A DNA stretch of 64,000 nucleotides from an uncultured Bryobacterales bacterium (GTDB lineage: Bacteria > Acidobacteriota > Terriglobia > Bryobacterales > Bryobacteraceae). The position numbers were made by a program, and so were the translations under genes. The stretch's first letter is position 1; every line of letters begins with the position of its first letter. The DNA is taken from positions 62,001 through 126,000 of the forward strand of contig CALGAR010000018.1 in the NCBI GenBank assembly GCA_937959285.1, read 5' to 3'. This document shows, one piece after another, positions 52,235 through 62,921 of this stretch. The notes under the pieces were generated by a model. It searched no databases and was not told the DNA's origin. It saw only the letters and a program-made list of their open reading frames with translations.

Positions 52235-54234
52235 GCGGGCTTCCTTTTCTGTTGGAGATCGGCACCGAAGAGATCCCGGACTGGATGATCCAGCCGGCGC
52301 TCGCGAACTTGCGGGAGCTGTTTGAAGGCGTCATCGCGGAGCATTCCCTAAGCGGGAAGGTTTCCTGGGTTGATGCGACTCCGCGGCGGCTGGTGCTGCG
52401 TGCCGACGGTGTGCTGGAACGCCAGCCCGACACCGAAGAGCTTGTCCTGGGGCCTCCGAAGGCGGCTGCTTTCAAAGATGGAAAGCCGACCGGAGCCGCA
52501 TCCGGCTTTGCCAGGAAAATGGGCGTTGCGGTCGAGGATTTGCGCGTCGAAGCAACTCCGAAAGGGGAGTATCTCGCGGTCACCCGGAAGGTGATTGGCC
52601 GGGCTGCTTCGGAAATCCTCGCCGAGGCACTGCCGCAGATCATTTCTCGGATCTACTTCCCCAAGACCATGTACTGGACCGGGAAAGGCGGGCCAAGATT
52701 TATCCGGCCCATTCGCTGGTTGGTCGCCCTGCTCGGCAACGGCGTTGTGCCGTTTGAATTCGCCGGCGTGCGATCGGACAGGATCAGTTCCGGTCATCGC
52801 CGTCTGGGCTCTCCGTGCGTTGAGGTGACCATCGATTCCTACGAGGAGAGCCTGAGCGCAAATTACGTGCTCATCCGTTCGGACGAGCGGCGGGAGAGGA
52901 TTGAGTCCGGCGCCCAGGCCCTTGCGAGTTCCGCCGGCTTAAGACTGCGGCCGGATCAGGCGCTGCTCAATACGCTGGTCTACCTCACCGAGTATCCGAC
53001 CCCGATCCTTGGCGGGTTCGACGCGAAGTATCTCGATTTGCCGGCCGAGGTGCTGGTCACCGTGATGCGGCACCACCAGCGCTACTTCTCTCTCGAGGAT
53101 GAGCGAGGAAACCTGGCGCCGAACTTCATCGCGGTGATGAATACGAATGCCGATCCCGAGGGGCTGGTTCGACAGGGGAACGAGCGAGTCCTCCGGGCGC
53201 GCTTCAACGATGCGCGCTTCTTCTGGGACTTCGATCAGCAGAAGAAGCTGGCGGACCGCGTCGAGGATCTGAAAAACGTCACGTTCCAGGCGAAGCTTGG
53301 CTCCTATTACGACAAGGCGCAGCGCATGGTCGAGCTTGTGGAAGAGCTGGGCGGCGATAGCGTTGCGAAGCGGGCTGCTCTGCTCGCCAAGTGCGATCTG
53401 ACGACGGAAATGGTGAAGGAATTCACCGAACTGCAGGGGATTGTCGGCGGTTTGTATGCCCGGGTGCAGGGCGAGCCTGAGGCCGTGGCGCAGGCAATCT
53501 ACAGCCATTACAAGCCGGAAAGCATGGAAGACGACATTCCGCCGACGGCTGCAGGCCAGATTGTGTCTCTCGCTGACAAGCTCGATACTCTGCGCGGGTG
53601 CTTTGCGATCGGCCTTATTCCAAGCGGGTCCAAGGATCCGTTTGCTTTGCGCCGTGCAGCGCAAGGCGTTGTCCGGATCCTGGCGGAAGGGGAGATCGAT
53701 TTCCGTCTGCCGGACAGCGGCGACTTGGGTGAGTTCTTCCGCGATCGCGTGGAGTACTATTTCCGGGAGGTTCGCGGTTTCCGCTATGACGAAGTGCGTG
53801 CCGCAATGGCAGCCGGCTTTGCCGACCTCAAGGATTTGAATGCCCGATTGGAGGCGCTGCGCGCGGTGCGCCCGACGGAAAATTTCGAGCCTCTCGCTGC
53901 CAGCTTCAAAAGGATCAAAAATATCCTTCGACAGGCGCAGTTCTCAGGCGGAGCGAATATCGAAGAGGCGCTGCTTGAGGCAGGACCGGAGCGAGAATTG
54001 CATGATTCTTTCGTAGCGCTTCGGACTGTTGTTCAGGAGCATCGGACCCGGAAGGACTACAGGGGAGCCCTGGAGGCGATCGCTTCGCTGCGGCCAAAAG
54101 TAGATCTGTTCTTTGACAAGGTTCTGGTAAACGCAAGTGATCCGCGGGTCCGGGAAAACCGGCTCACTTTGCTGCACTCCCTGTTAACGGAGTTCTCGGG
54201 CATAGCCGACTTCTCGGAAATCGTAACTGCGTAA
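52231..54234 (+). CDS. glyS: Glycyl-tRNA synthetase beta subunit
   Basis: A 667-residue beta subunit with GTG start coupled to glyQ. It begins LPFLLEIGTEEIPDWMIQPAL, has the HD-domain-like centre (EYPTPILGGFDAKYLDLPAEVLVTVMRHHQRYFSLED), AKCDLTTEMVKEFTELQGIVGGLYA and the SLADKLDTL region, then a C-terminal anticodon-binding domain. It supplies tRNA recognition to GlyQ. ppdK follows after 45 bases. Confidence 0.98.
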   Translation: MSGLPFLLEIGTEEIPDWMIQPALANLRELFEGVIAEHSLSGKVSWVDATPRRLVLRADGVLERQPDTEELVLGPPKAAAFKDGKPTGAASGFARKMGVAVEDLRVEATPKGEYLAVTRKVIGRAASEILAEALPQIISRIYFPKTMYWTGKGGPRFIRPIRWLVALLGNGVVPFEFAGVRSDRISSGHRRLGSPCVEVTIDSYEESLSANYVLIRSDERRERIESGAQALASSAGLRLRPDQALLNTLVYLTEYPTPILGGFDAKYLDLPAEVLVTVMRHHQRYFSLEDERGNLAPNFIAVMNTNADPEGLVRQGNERVLRARFNDARFFWDFDQQKKLADRVEDLKNVTFQAKLGSYYDKAQRMVELVEELGGDSVAKRAALLAKCDLTTEMVKEFTELQGIVGGLYARVQGEPEAVAQAIYSHYKPESMEDDIPPTAAGQIVSLADKLDTLRGCFAIGLIPSGSKDPFALRRAAQGVVRILAEGEIDFRLPDSGDLGEFFRDRVEYYFREVRGFRYDEVRAAMAAGFADLKDLNARLEALRAVRPTENFEPLAASFKRIKNILRQAQFSGGANIEEALLEAGPERELHDSFVALRTVVQEHRTRKDYRGALEAIASLRPKVDLFFDKVLVNASDPRVRENRLTLLHSLLTEFSGIADFSEIVTA

Positions 54235-54279
54235 CCGGTTTGAGTTGATAGGTTTCATTGTAAGGAGACAGAAGGCCCA

Positions 54280-57027
<2,748 letters not shown>

Positions 57028-57049
57028 GACAGGCTACAATCCTGGAGCG

Positions 57050-57081
57050 AAAGGCGAGTCTGCGGACTCGCCTTTCTTTTT
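57050..57081 (+). terminator. Intrinsic terminator after ppdK
   Basis: AAAGGCGAGTC (57050-57060), loop TGCG, GACTCGCCTTT (57065-57075), then C and TTTTT (57077-57081): an 11-bp perfect stem with a T-run, ending the preceding transcript 23 bases after the ppdK stop. Confidence 0.92.
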
Positions 57082-57098
57082 GTAGACTGGGAGTCCGC

Positions 57099-57914
57099 AT
57101 GAGCCAGAACCTTTCTGTCGTGCTTCGCCTTACCGCTGGTCTCCTCCTGACTGCCCTTTTCGCCACACCCGCCGCAAACACGTTGACACCAGAGGAGAAG
57201 GCACAAGGGTGGGAGCTTCTGTTTGACGGAGCTTCTCTTTCAGCCTGGGAGCAGCCGCTTCCAGGACCGGACGGAAAGCCAATCTGGGCGATCGAGGACG
57301 GCTGCCTGGTCGCCAAACCGTTCGACGGACCCAGTCAGTACCTTTTGACACGCGAAAAGTACGGCGACTTCGAATTTTCCTTTGAGTGGCGAATGTCGCC
57401 CAATGGCAACAGCGGCATCAAGTATCTGATTCAAAAGTACGAGCTCACCGTGGATGGGAAGCCGGTTGCCCGGGAGCAGGTGCGTCCAGGCATGAAGGTG
57501 AATGAGTGGCTCGCCGCATTTGAGTATCAGCTCATTGACGACGAGCGGCACAAGGATGCGAAGGACCCGCGCAATACGTCGGGAGGCATGTACAATCTGG
57601 TCGCTCCTGCAAGCCGTGCAGCCCGTCCTGCCGGCGAGTTTAACCACTCACGGCTCACTGTCAGGGGGAATTCGGTAGAGCACTGGCTGAACGGTGTAAG
57701 GGTCGTTGCCGTTCAGCTTGACTCGGACGAATTTGTAAAGGCGCTGAAGGAACGTTGGGAGAAGCAGCGTCCCGGTTCTTATCGAGCCTTGGCTGCTCGC
57801 GTTTACCGCATCGCTCCCCTCGCCTTGCAAAATCACGGCGACGCTCCCGTCTGGTTCAGAAATCTGAAGATCCGGCGGCTTCAATCAATGGGTAGTTTCA
57901 GCCCGCGGTTCTGA
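57099..57914 (+). CDS. DUF1080 (3-keto-disaccharide hydrolase-like) secreted protein
   Basis: A 271-residue exported protein, signal LTAGLLLTALFATPAAN. The DUF1080 beta-sandwich is complete: WELLFDGASLSAWEQP, LLTREKYGDFEFSFEWRMSPNGNSGIKYL, AFEYQLIDDERHKDAKDPRNTSGGMYNLVAP and HWLNGVRVV. Some members hydrolyse 3-keto-glycosides; many are of unknown activity in polysaccharide breakdown. TAGACT lies 10 bases before the ATG, with GGGAG between. The FAH-like gene follows 16 bases after the stop. Confidence 0.88.
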   Translation: MSQNLSVVLRLTAGLLLTALFATPAANTLTPEEKAQGWELLFDGASLSAWEQPLPGPDGKPIWAIEDGCLVAKPFDGPSQYLLTREKYGDFEFSFEWRMSPNGNSGIKYLIQKYELTVDGKPVAREQVRPGMKVNEWLAAFEYQLIDDERHKDAKDPRNTSGGMYNLVAPASRAARPAGEFNHSRLTVRGNSVEHWLNGVRVVAVQLDSDEFVKALKERWEKQRPGSYRALAARVYRIAPLALQNHGDAPVWFRNLKIRRLQSMGSFSPRF

Positions 57915-57930
57915 TAAGCTGACTCCTACA

Positions 57931-58764
57931 ATGACGACGCGCAGAGAACTCATGGCAGGAGTGCTATCGACGGCGATTGCACAAGGACAAAGCCACAAAG
58001 TGGCGAGATATGTCCGCTTCCGGCGTGGTTCGGTTGTGTCCTACGGGCTGTTGGAAGGCGATCGGGTTCGCGAGTTGAGCGGCGAACTCTTCTCCCTTCT
58101 GGGACAGACGGATAATACCTACAGGCTTGATCAAGTGCAGCTGCTCTGCCCGTGTAAGCCGCCTAAAATCATTGCAGTCGGGCTTAATTACAGGAGCCAT
58201 CTCGGCGACCGGCCTGCGCCGAAGAATCCCGAGATTTTCTACAAACCAGTTAGTGCATTGCAGGATCCAGGCCGCCCTATCGTGATCCCGAAAGATGCCA
58301 GGAACGTGCATTATGAAGGGGAACTGGTCATCGTGATCGGCCGCCGCGCACGGAATGTAACACCCCAGCAGGCGAAGGAAGTAATCTTTGGTGTGACCTG
58401 CGGCAACGATGTCAGCGAGCGGGACTGGCAGAACGGTCCTGACAAGGACCTGCAATGGTGGCGCGCCAAAGGGGCCGATACATTTGCCCCGCTAGGACCC
58501 GCCATTGTGCGGGGCATCGACTATGGAAACCTGCTGTTGCAGACGCGTGTGAACGGCAAAGTCGTCCAGAAGCAAAGCACCTCAGACCTCATCTTCGACT
58601 GTCCAACGATTGTCAGCTTTCTCAGCCGCTACATTACCCTCGTTCCAGGGGATGTCATCTACACCGGTACACCTGGCGCGACGACTGCTCTCAAGCCGGG
58701 AGACGTTGTCGAAGTCGAGATTGAACACATCGGCGTTCTCAGGAATCCAGTCGTGGCAGGCTGA
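57931..58764 (+). CDS. Fumarylacetoacetate hydrolase-family protein
   Basis: A 277-residue FAH-fold metalloenzyme. After an N-terminal Tat-like stretch (MTTRRELMAGVLSTAIA) the core shows AVGLNYRSHLGD, the metal ligands in VHYEGELVIVIG, GVTCGNDVSERDWQ and VIYTGTPGATTALKPGD, the metal-dependent hydratase/decarboxylase or acylpyruvase pattern. The RREL start is odd for a cytoplasmic family; export or a mis-called start should be considered. It sits directly behind the DUF1080 gene, and the two may share a catabolic pathway. Confidence 0.85.
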   Translation: MTTRRELMAGVLSTAIAQGQSHKVARYVRFRRGSVVSYGLLEGDRVRELSGELFSLLGQTDNTYRLDQVQLLCPCKPPKIIAVGLNYRSHLGDRPAPKNPEIFYKPVSALQDPGRPIVIPKDARNVHYEGELVIVIGRRARNVTPQQAKEVIFGVTCGNDVSERDWQNGPDKDLQWWRAKGADTFAPLGPAIVRGIDYGNLLLQTRVNGKVVQKQSTSDLIFDCPTIVSFLSRYITLVPGDVIYTGTPGATTALKPGDVVEVEIEHIGVLRNPVVAG

Positions 58765-58846
58765 GCGCAAAGATTGCTGTTGAATACGGCGAAGGCGCGG
58801 AAGATAAGATCTGATACGCCCGGCCAAAGGGAGGCGTCTACGCATA

Positions 58847-60085
58847 ATGGCTCTTCCGAATCCGCGTACACTGCTGGCGATTAACTGCGGCAGCTGGAGT
58901 TTGAAGTTCGGTGCTGCTCAGGCGAGCCTGGACACGGGAGAAGTTCGAATGCTCGCGACGGGGCTGATTGGTGGCATCGGAGGGGAGGCGGAAATCAGGT
59001 TCCGCGAGGAAGGGGAGCAGGATCAGCGTTCAACGGCGGAGGTCGCCGATCACGCTGAGGCGACCCGCCTTGTGTTGGACTGGCTATCGAGCCGCCCTTT
59101 TCTGGCCTCGGGGCACTTCGACGCCATCGGCCACAGGATCGTGCATGGCGGGGAGCGGTTCAGGGGCCCAACGGCAGTAACTCCAGACCTCCTCGCAGAC
59201 ATCGAATCCCTGCGCGATCTTGCTCCGCTCCACAACGGCCCCTCGCTTGCGGCGATCCGTGCTGCCCAGGAATTGTCCGGTCCCTCGACTCTGACCGTCG
59301 CCACCTTTGATACCGCGTTCCATCGGAACATGCCCGAATATGCCGTTCAGTACCCGATTCCGCTGGAAATGGCGCTCCGGCATGGCATCCGCCGCTTCGG
59401 GTTTCATGGTCTGGCGCACGAGCACATGATGGAGCGTTATAGCGCGATCACGAAAAAGCCCAAGGACGCAATCCGTCTGATCACGCTTCAGCTGGGCAGC
59501 GGCTGTTCGGCTGCAGCGATCTCACAGGGCCAATCGATCGATACCTCCATGGGCCTCACTCCGCTGGAAGGCCTTATGATGGGAACCCGTTGCGGGGATA
59601 TCGATCCGACGATCCCGGGCTTTCTGGCAAGTCAGGAGGGCGTGGATGTCGAACACGTTGAAAACCTGCTGAACATGCGTTCCGGCCTCCTGGGTATCTC
59701 AGGCCGGTCGCAGGATGTCCGCGAGCTCCTGTCCGCGGAAGCGGCAGGAGACGCAAGAGCCGCGCTTGCCCTCGACATGTTCTGCTATCGAGTTCGGAAG
59801 TACATCGGCGCCTACCTGACCGCTCTTGGAGGCGCCGACGCCATCATCTTCGGCGGCGGCATCGGGGAAAACTCACCGGAAATCCGCGCCCGGATCTGTA
59901 CGGGGCTCGAATGGTGCGGCATCCGGATTGATGAGCTCCGGAATCGACAGGGACAGAAAGAATGGCGGATCAGCAGCGATACTTCCTCTATTGAAGTTTG
60001 GGTGCTTCATTCCGAGGAGGTCGCGCTGATCCTTCGCGATACCCTCCGTTGCCTTCAAGCCACCGCCATCAGCGTTGAGACGTAG
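58847..60085 (+). CDS. ackA: Acetate kinase, divergent HLGNG motif
   Basis: A 412-residue acetate kinase-family protein. Preserved: INCGSWSLKF (N-terminal phosphate loop), Arg97 (HRIVHGG), LAPLHN, Asp155 (FDTAFH), GFHGLAH, TSMGLTPLEGLMMGTRCGDIDP and FGGGIGENSP. The usual HLGNGSS segment is QLGSGCS here (Gln215, Ser218 instead of His and Asn), so phosphate or substrate contacts may differ. Acetate kinase makes ATP from acetyl phosphate. AAGGGAGGCG precedes the ATG. No pta gene is nearby. Confidence 0.88.
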   Translation: MALPNPRTLLAINCGSWSLKFGAAQASLDTGEVRMLATGLIGGIGGEAEIRFREEGEQDQRSTAEVADHAEATRLVLDWLSSRPFLASGHFDAIGHRIVHGGERFRGPTAVTPDLLADIESLRDLAPLHNGPSLAAIRAAQELSGPSTLTVATFDTAFHRNMPEYAVQYPIPLEMALRHGIRRFGFHGLAHEHMMERYSAITKKPKDAIRLITLQLGSGCSAAAISQGQSIDTSMGLTPLEGLMMGTRCGDIDPTIPGFLASQEGVDVEHVENLLNMRSGLLGISGRSQDVRELLSAEAAGDARAALALDMFCYRVRKYIGAYLTALGGADAIIFGGGIGENSPEIRARICTGLEWCGIRIDELRNRQGQKEWRISSDTSSIEVWVLHSEEVALILRDTLRCLQATAISVET

Positions 60086-61478
60086 GATCGGGGAACGGCA
60101 GCGTGTCGGGAACGACGCGCAAACCGGTCGTGAACTTGAACGGATACCGCCCGCCGCTCGGATAGGTGAGTTCTACAAAATACGCGGTCCATCCCTTCTC
60201 GGGCTTTGGAACCGAGGCGACATACTCTCCGTTCGCGCCAGGCTTGAGCGGCTGGCTCTTGTAAGCCGCCCCAATGGATTGGAGCCGGAAATCCCGCTTT
60301 TCCGGATTCGTCGCCGCCCAAAGCAGCACCTGGCTGGGCTTGTCGATTGTCTTCACGCGAATCGCGCCGTCCTTCCCGATGCTCCAGGTGAACCGCGGCC
60401 TTGGCTTCTTGTCCACCAGGGACTGGTAGAAGGCGATTGTGCTTTCGATAGCGTCTGAATTCTGAAGCGAGTGACCCGTATTGGGCACGTAGCGGAGGTA
60501 CTTTTCGCCTTTCAGCTCGTAAAAGTAGAACTGCCAGGAATCCGGCACGAAGAATTCGTCTCCAGCCGCATTCACGATGAACTTCGGCATCGTTAACTGA
60601 TCGATGTAGTGGTAGGGATCTTCGATCCTGGCAAACTCCCGCAGCTTTAAACTCCCCAGTTCCCGCGTCAGAATTTCGGCGTAGTCCTTGACAGCCGGCG
60701 CCCAGAATCCGTAGGCGCGCCAGTGGTGACGCATGGATGCTTCATTGTTCAGGACATCGATCACGGCAGGCATGATGCCGATGACGCGGCGGTCGACGAC
60801 TGCTGTGGTCCATGTGGTCCAGCCGCGCTTCGACCCGCCGGCGACTGCGAAACGGTCGACCTTTAGCGAATTCGACGGAAGTTTCGACAGGAAGTCGGTG
60901 ACCGCGTCCATCGCACGAACCACGCTCTTGGTCATGGGAAGCCGGACCACCCACTCCTCGTCGCCTCCGGCCAGATACTTCTTCATGGCATATGCGATGA
61001 GGTCGTCTTCGACACGGGGTTTCTTCTCGGGATCGTCGAGGAAGACGATCGGCTGATTTGGAACCATCCGAAGGTCCGCGACCACGGTTTGAGTAACCGT
61101 CGCGATGGTGACAAACCGCGGGTCGACCGAACTCGGCGGCGTCTGGCTGGTGTTCGACCCTCCATTGATGAAAAGCAGGCCGACGTTAGATTTCACCGTA
61201 TCGGGTCTTACGATCGTAAGCCAGTGTTTCCAGATCGGGCGATCCACTTCCTTTGAGCTGCGCCATGCCTGGGAGGTAAGGGAGAGCACATAGGACGTCA
61301 CTCCCTCTCCTTTGATTGTCCTCACCAGTTCGTACTGGTAGTTGCTATCCGGCTTCGCCACGTACCGGTGAAGAGCCGTTTTCGCGCCGGCGGCGTAAAT
61401 CGGGGCCAGCAGGACGCTTGTTGTGAGGACAACAGCGGCGAAAAACCGTGTCTCTTGTCCGCGGAAGGGCCGTTTCAT
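60069..61478 (-). CDS. PhoPQ-activated pathogenicity-related (PqaA-type) hydrolase
   Basis: A 469-residue exported protein with a signal (TRFFAAVVLTTSVLLAPIYAAGA). The PqaA-like family block is VDRFAVAGGSKRGWTTWTTAVVD, containing the Ser nucleophile GGSKRGW of an alpha/beta-hydrolase; PKFIVNAAGDEFFVPDSWQFYF supplies the Asp and VPNTGHSLQN the His of the triad. The C-terminal 150 residues are a beta domain. The substrate is unknown. TAGAAT ends 8 bases before the ATG. The 3' end overlaps ackA by 17 bases. Confidence 0.88.
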   Translation of the reverse strand: MKRPFRGQETRFFAAVVLTTSVLLAPIYAAGAKTALHRYVAKPDSNYQYELVRTIKGEGVTSYVLSLTSQAWRSSKEVDRPIWKHWLTIVRPDTVKSNVGLLFINGGSNTSQTPPSSVDPRFVTIATVTQTVVADLRMVPNQPIVFLDDPEKKPRVEDDLIAYAMKKYLAGGDEEWVVRLPMTKSVVRAMDAVTDFLSKLPSNSLKVDRFAVAGGSKRGWTTWTTAVVDRRVIGIMPAVIDVLNNEASMRHHWRAYGFWAPAVKDYAEILTRELGSLKLREFARIEDPYHYIDQLTMPKFIVNAAGDEFFVPDSWQFYFYELKGEKYLRYVPNTGHSLQNSDAIESTIAFYQSLVDKKPRPRFTWSIGKDGAIRVKTIDKPSQVLLWAATNPEKRDFRLQSIGAAYKSQPLKPGANGEYVASVPKPEKGWTAYFVELTYPSGGRYPFKFTTGLRVVPDTLPFPDPTSQR

Positions 61479-61640
61479 ACCTGACGATTCTACCTCCGGT
61501 TGGCCGCCGCGAGGCTGAGACGACCTGCTCTACAATCAAAGAGGATGCGAAACGTTCTGCTGCTGTGCGGGTGGCCATCAGCCCGGTGTTCGCGCCCGCA
61601 AGCATTCTGATTGCGATGAACCGGCAGGTGGTTGTGAGTG

Positions 61641-62468
61641 ATGGGTGAACCCCCGGTCGTTGTCGTCCTCTCGGCCGACCGCTACCTTCTCGAGGACTTG
61701 CGCCGGTGTCAAGCTTGGCAGGTCGAGCACGTCTTGACTGCCGACGAGCTTCTGGCTCGCTTGTCTCCGGGCTCCTGCCAAATTGTCGTCGCAGATTGCC
61801 CCGCCCATTCGAGTCTTCCTTCCCGCCTGCGCCGTGAATATCCAGCCGTTCGCCTCATCATCGTTGCATCGGAAGCCGAATTTGCCGACCTGATGAAGGC
61901 AATTTGCGAAGGTGTCTTTGCCGTATTCCGCAGGCCCTACACGCCCAGCGCGCTGATCGACATGGTGGAGCAGGCGGCTGCGTGTATTGACTCGCCGCAA
62001 GATATTGAGCTTGAGTCCGCGCTGCCGCATTGGGTGTCTTTCACGCTCGCCGCGCGCTTCCAGACCGTCGACCGCGTCGTGCAGTTCATCCGAGAAATCG
62101 ACGAGGATATACCCCCGCAGGAGCGCGACCGGTTCGTTACGGCGCTTAGGGAACTGTTGATGAACGCCGTGGAACATGGAGGGCTCTCGGATCCGAAGAA
62201 CAGGATCAGAGTCATCCGCCTTCGAACCCCGGCCTTTATCGGCATTTATGTGCAGGATCCCGGCAAAGGATTCTCCTTCGCAGACTTACCTCATTCCGCG
62301 ATCTCGAACTCACCGGATTCAGCGACGGAGCATCTCAGCGAGCGGGAAAAGCGCGGGCTGCGACCTGGGGGATTTGGCATTACGCTCGCCCGCAACCTGC
62401 TGGATGGTCTTTACTACAGCGAGAAAGGGAATGAGGTGATTTTGATTAAGAATCTCGGCCGCTCTTAG
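61641..62468 (+). CDS. Receiver-like domain fused to an RsbW-type HATPase
   Basis: A 275-residue cytoplasmic protein. Residues about 1-115 fold like a response-regulator receiver: Asp in IVVADCPAH at the phospho-acceptor place, but Arg instead of the conserved Lys (VFRRPYTP). The rest is a HATPase_c_2 (anti-sigma/RsbW type) with N-box ELLMNAVEHGG, G1 DPGKGF and G2 GGFGITLA. It probably acts as a serine kinase or anti-sigma factor in partner switching. I start at ATG 61641; a GTG at 61638 is adjacent. Short open frames of 21 and 10 codons (61545-61610; 61616-61648) precede it. Confidence 0.8.
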   Translation: MGEPPVVVVLSADRYLLEDLRRCQAWQVEHVLTADELLARLSPGSCQIVVADCPAHSSLPSRLRREYPAVRLIIVASEAEFADLMKAICEGVFAVFRRPYTPSALIDMVEQAAACIDSPQDIELESALPHWVSFTLAARFQTVDRVVQFIREIDEDIPPQERDRFVTALRELLMNAVEHGGLSDPKNRIRVIRLRTPAFIGIYVQDPGKGFSFADLPHSAISNSPDSATEHLSEREKRGLRPGGFGITLARNLLDGLYYSEKGNEVILIKNLGRS

Positions 62469-62887
62469 GCGAGCCGGGCATCCATCGTGATCTTCGCGTT
62501 CAGGAGCTTCGAGATCGGGCACCCTTCTTTGGCGCGCTGCGCCGCTGCCTGAAACTTCTCCGGATCGGCGCCAGGAATACTGGCAGTGAGGGTCAGATGA
62601 CTTGCAGTGACCGCCCACCCGGCATCCTGCTTTTCCAGTGTGACTTCCGCGGTCGTCGTAATGGACTGTGCGGTCATGCCCTCCTGGGCTAGCTGAGCGG
62701 AGAGCGCCATCGAGAAGCAGCCGGCATGGGCCGCAGCCACCAGCTCTTCTGGATTCGTTCCGGGCTGGTCTTCGAAGCGAGTGTGGAAGGAATACGGAGT
62801 CTTCGAGAGTACGCCGCTTGGTGTCGTCAGCCAGCCTTTCCCGTCTTTCAGGCCGCCTTGCCATTCTGCAGTCGCCTTGCGCTTCAT
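62465..62887 (-). CDS. OsmC-family peroxiredoxin
   Basis: A 140-residue OsmC/Ohr-like protein. Two redox Cys: Cys57 (AAHAGCFSMAL) and Cys123 (AKEGCPISKLL), spaced as in OsmC. It has the OsmC segment PGTNPEELVAAAHAGC and should reduce organic hydroperoxides. AGGAGA precedes the ATG. The 3' end overlaps the REC-HATPase gene by 4 bases (convergent). Confidence 0.94.
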   Translation of the reverse strand: MKRKATAEWQGGLKDGKGWLTTPSGVLSKTPYSFHTRFEDQPGTNPEELVAAAHAGCFSMALSAQLAQEGMTAQSITTTAEVTLEKQDAGWAVTASHLTLTASIPGADPEKFQAAAQRAKEGCPISKLLNAKITMDARLA

Positions 62888-62921
62888 AGATTCTCCTGTG
62901 CTTGCGTTTCGGTTTGGTTGT

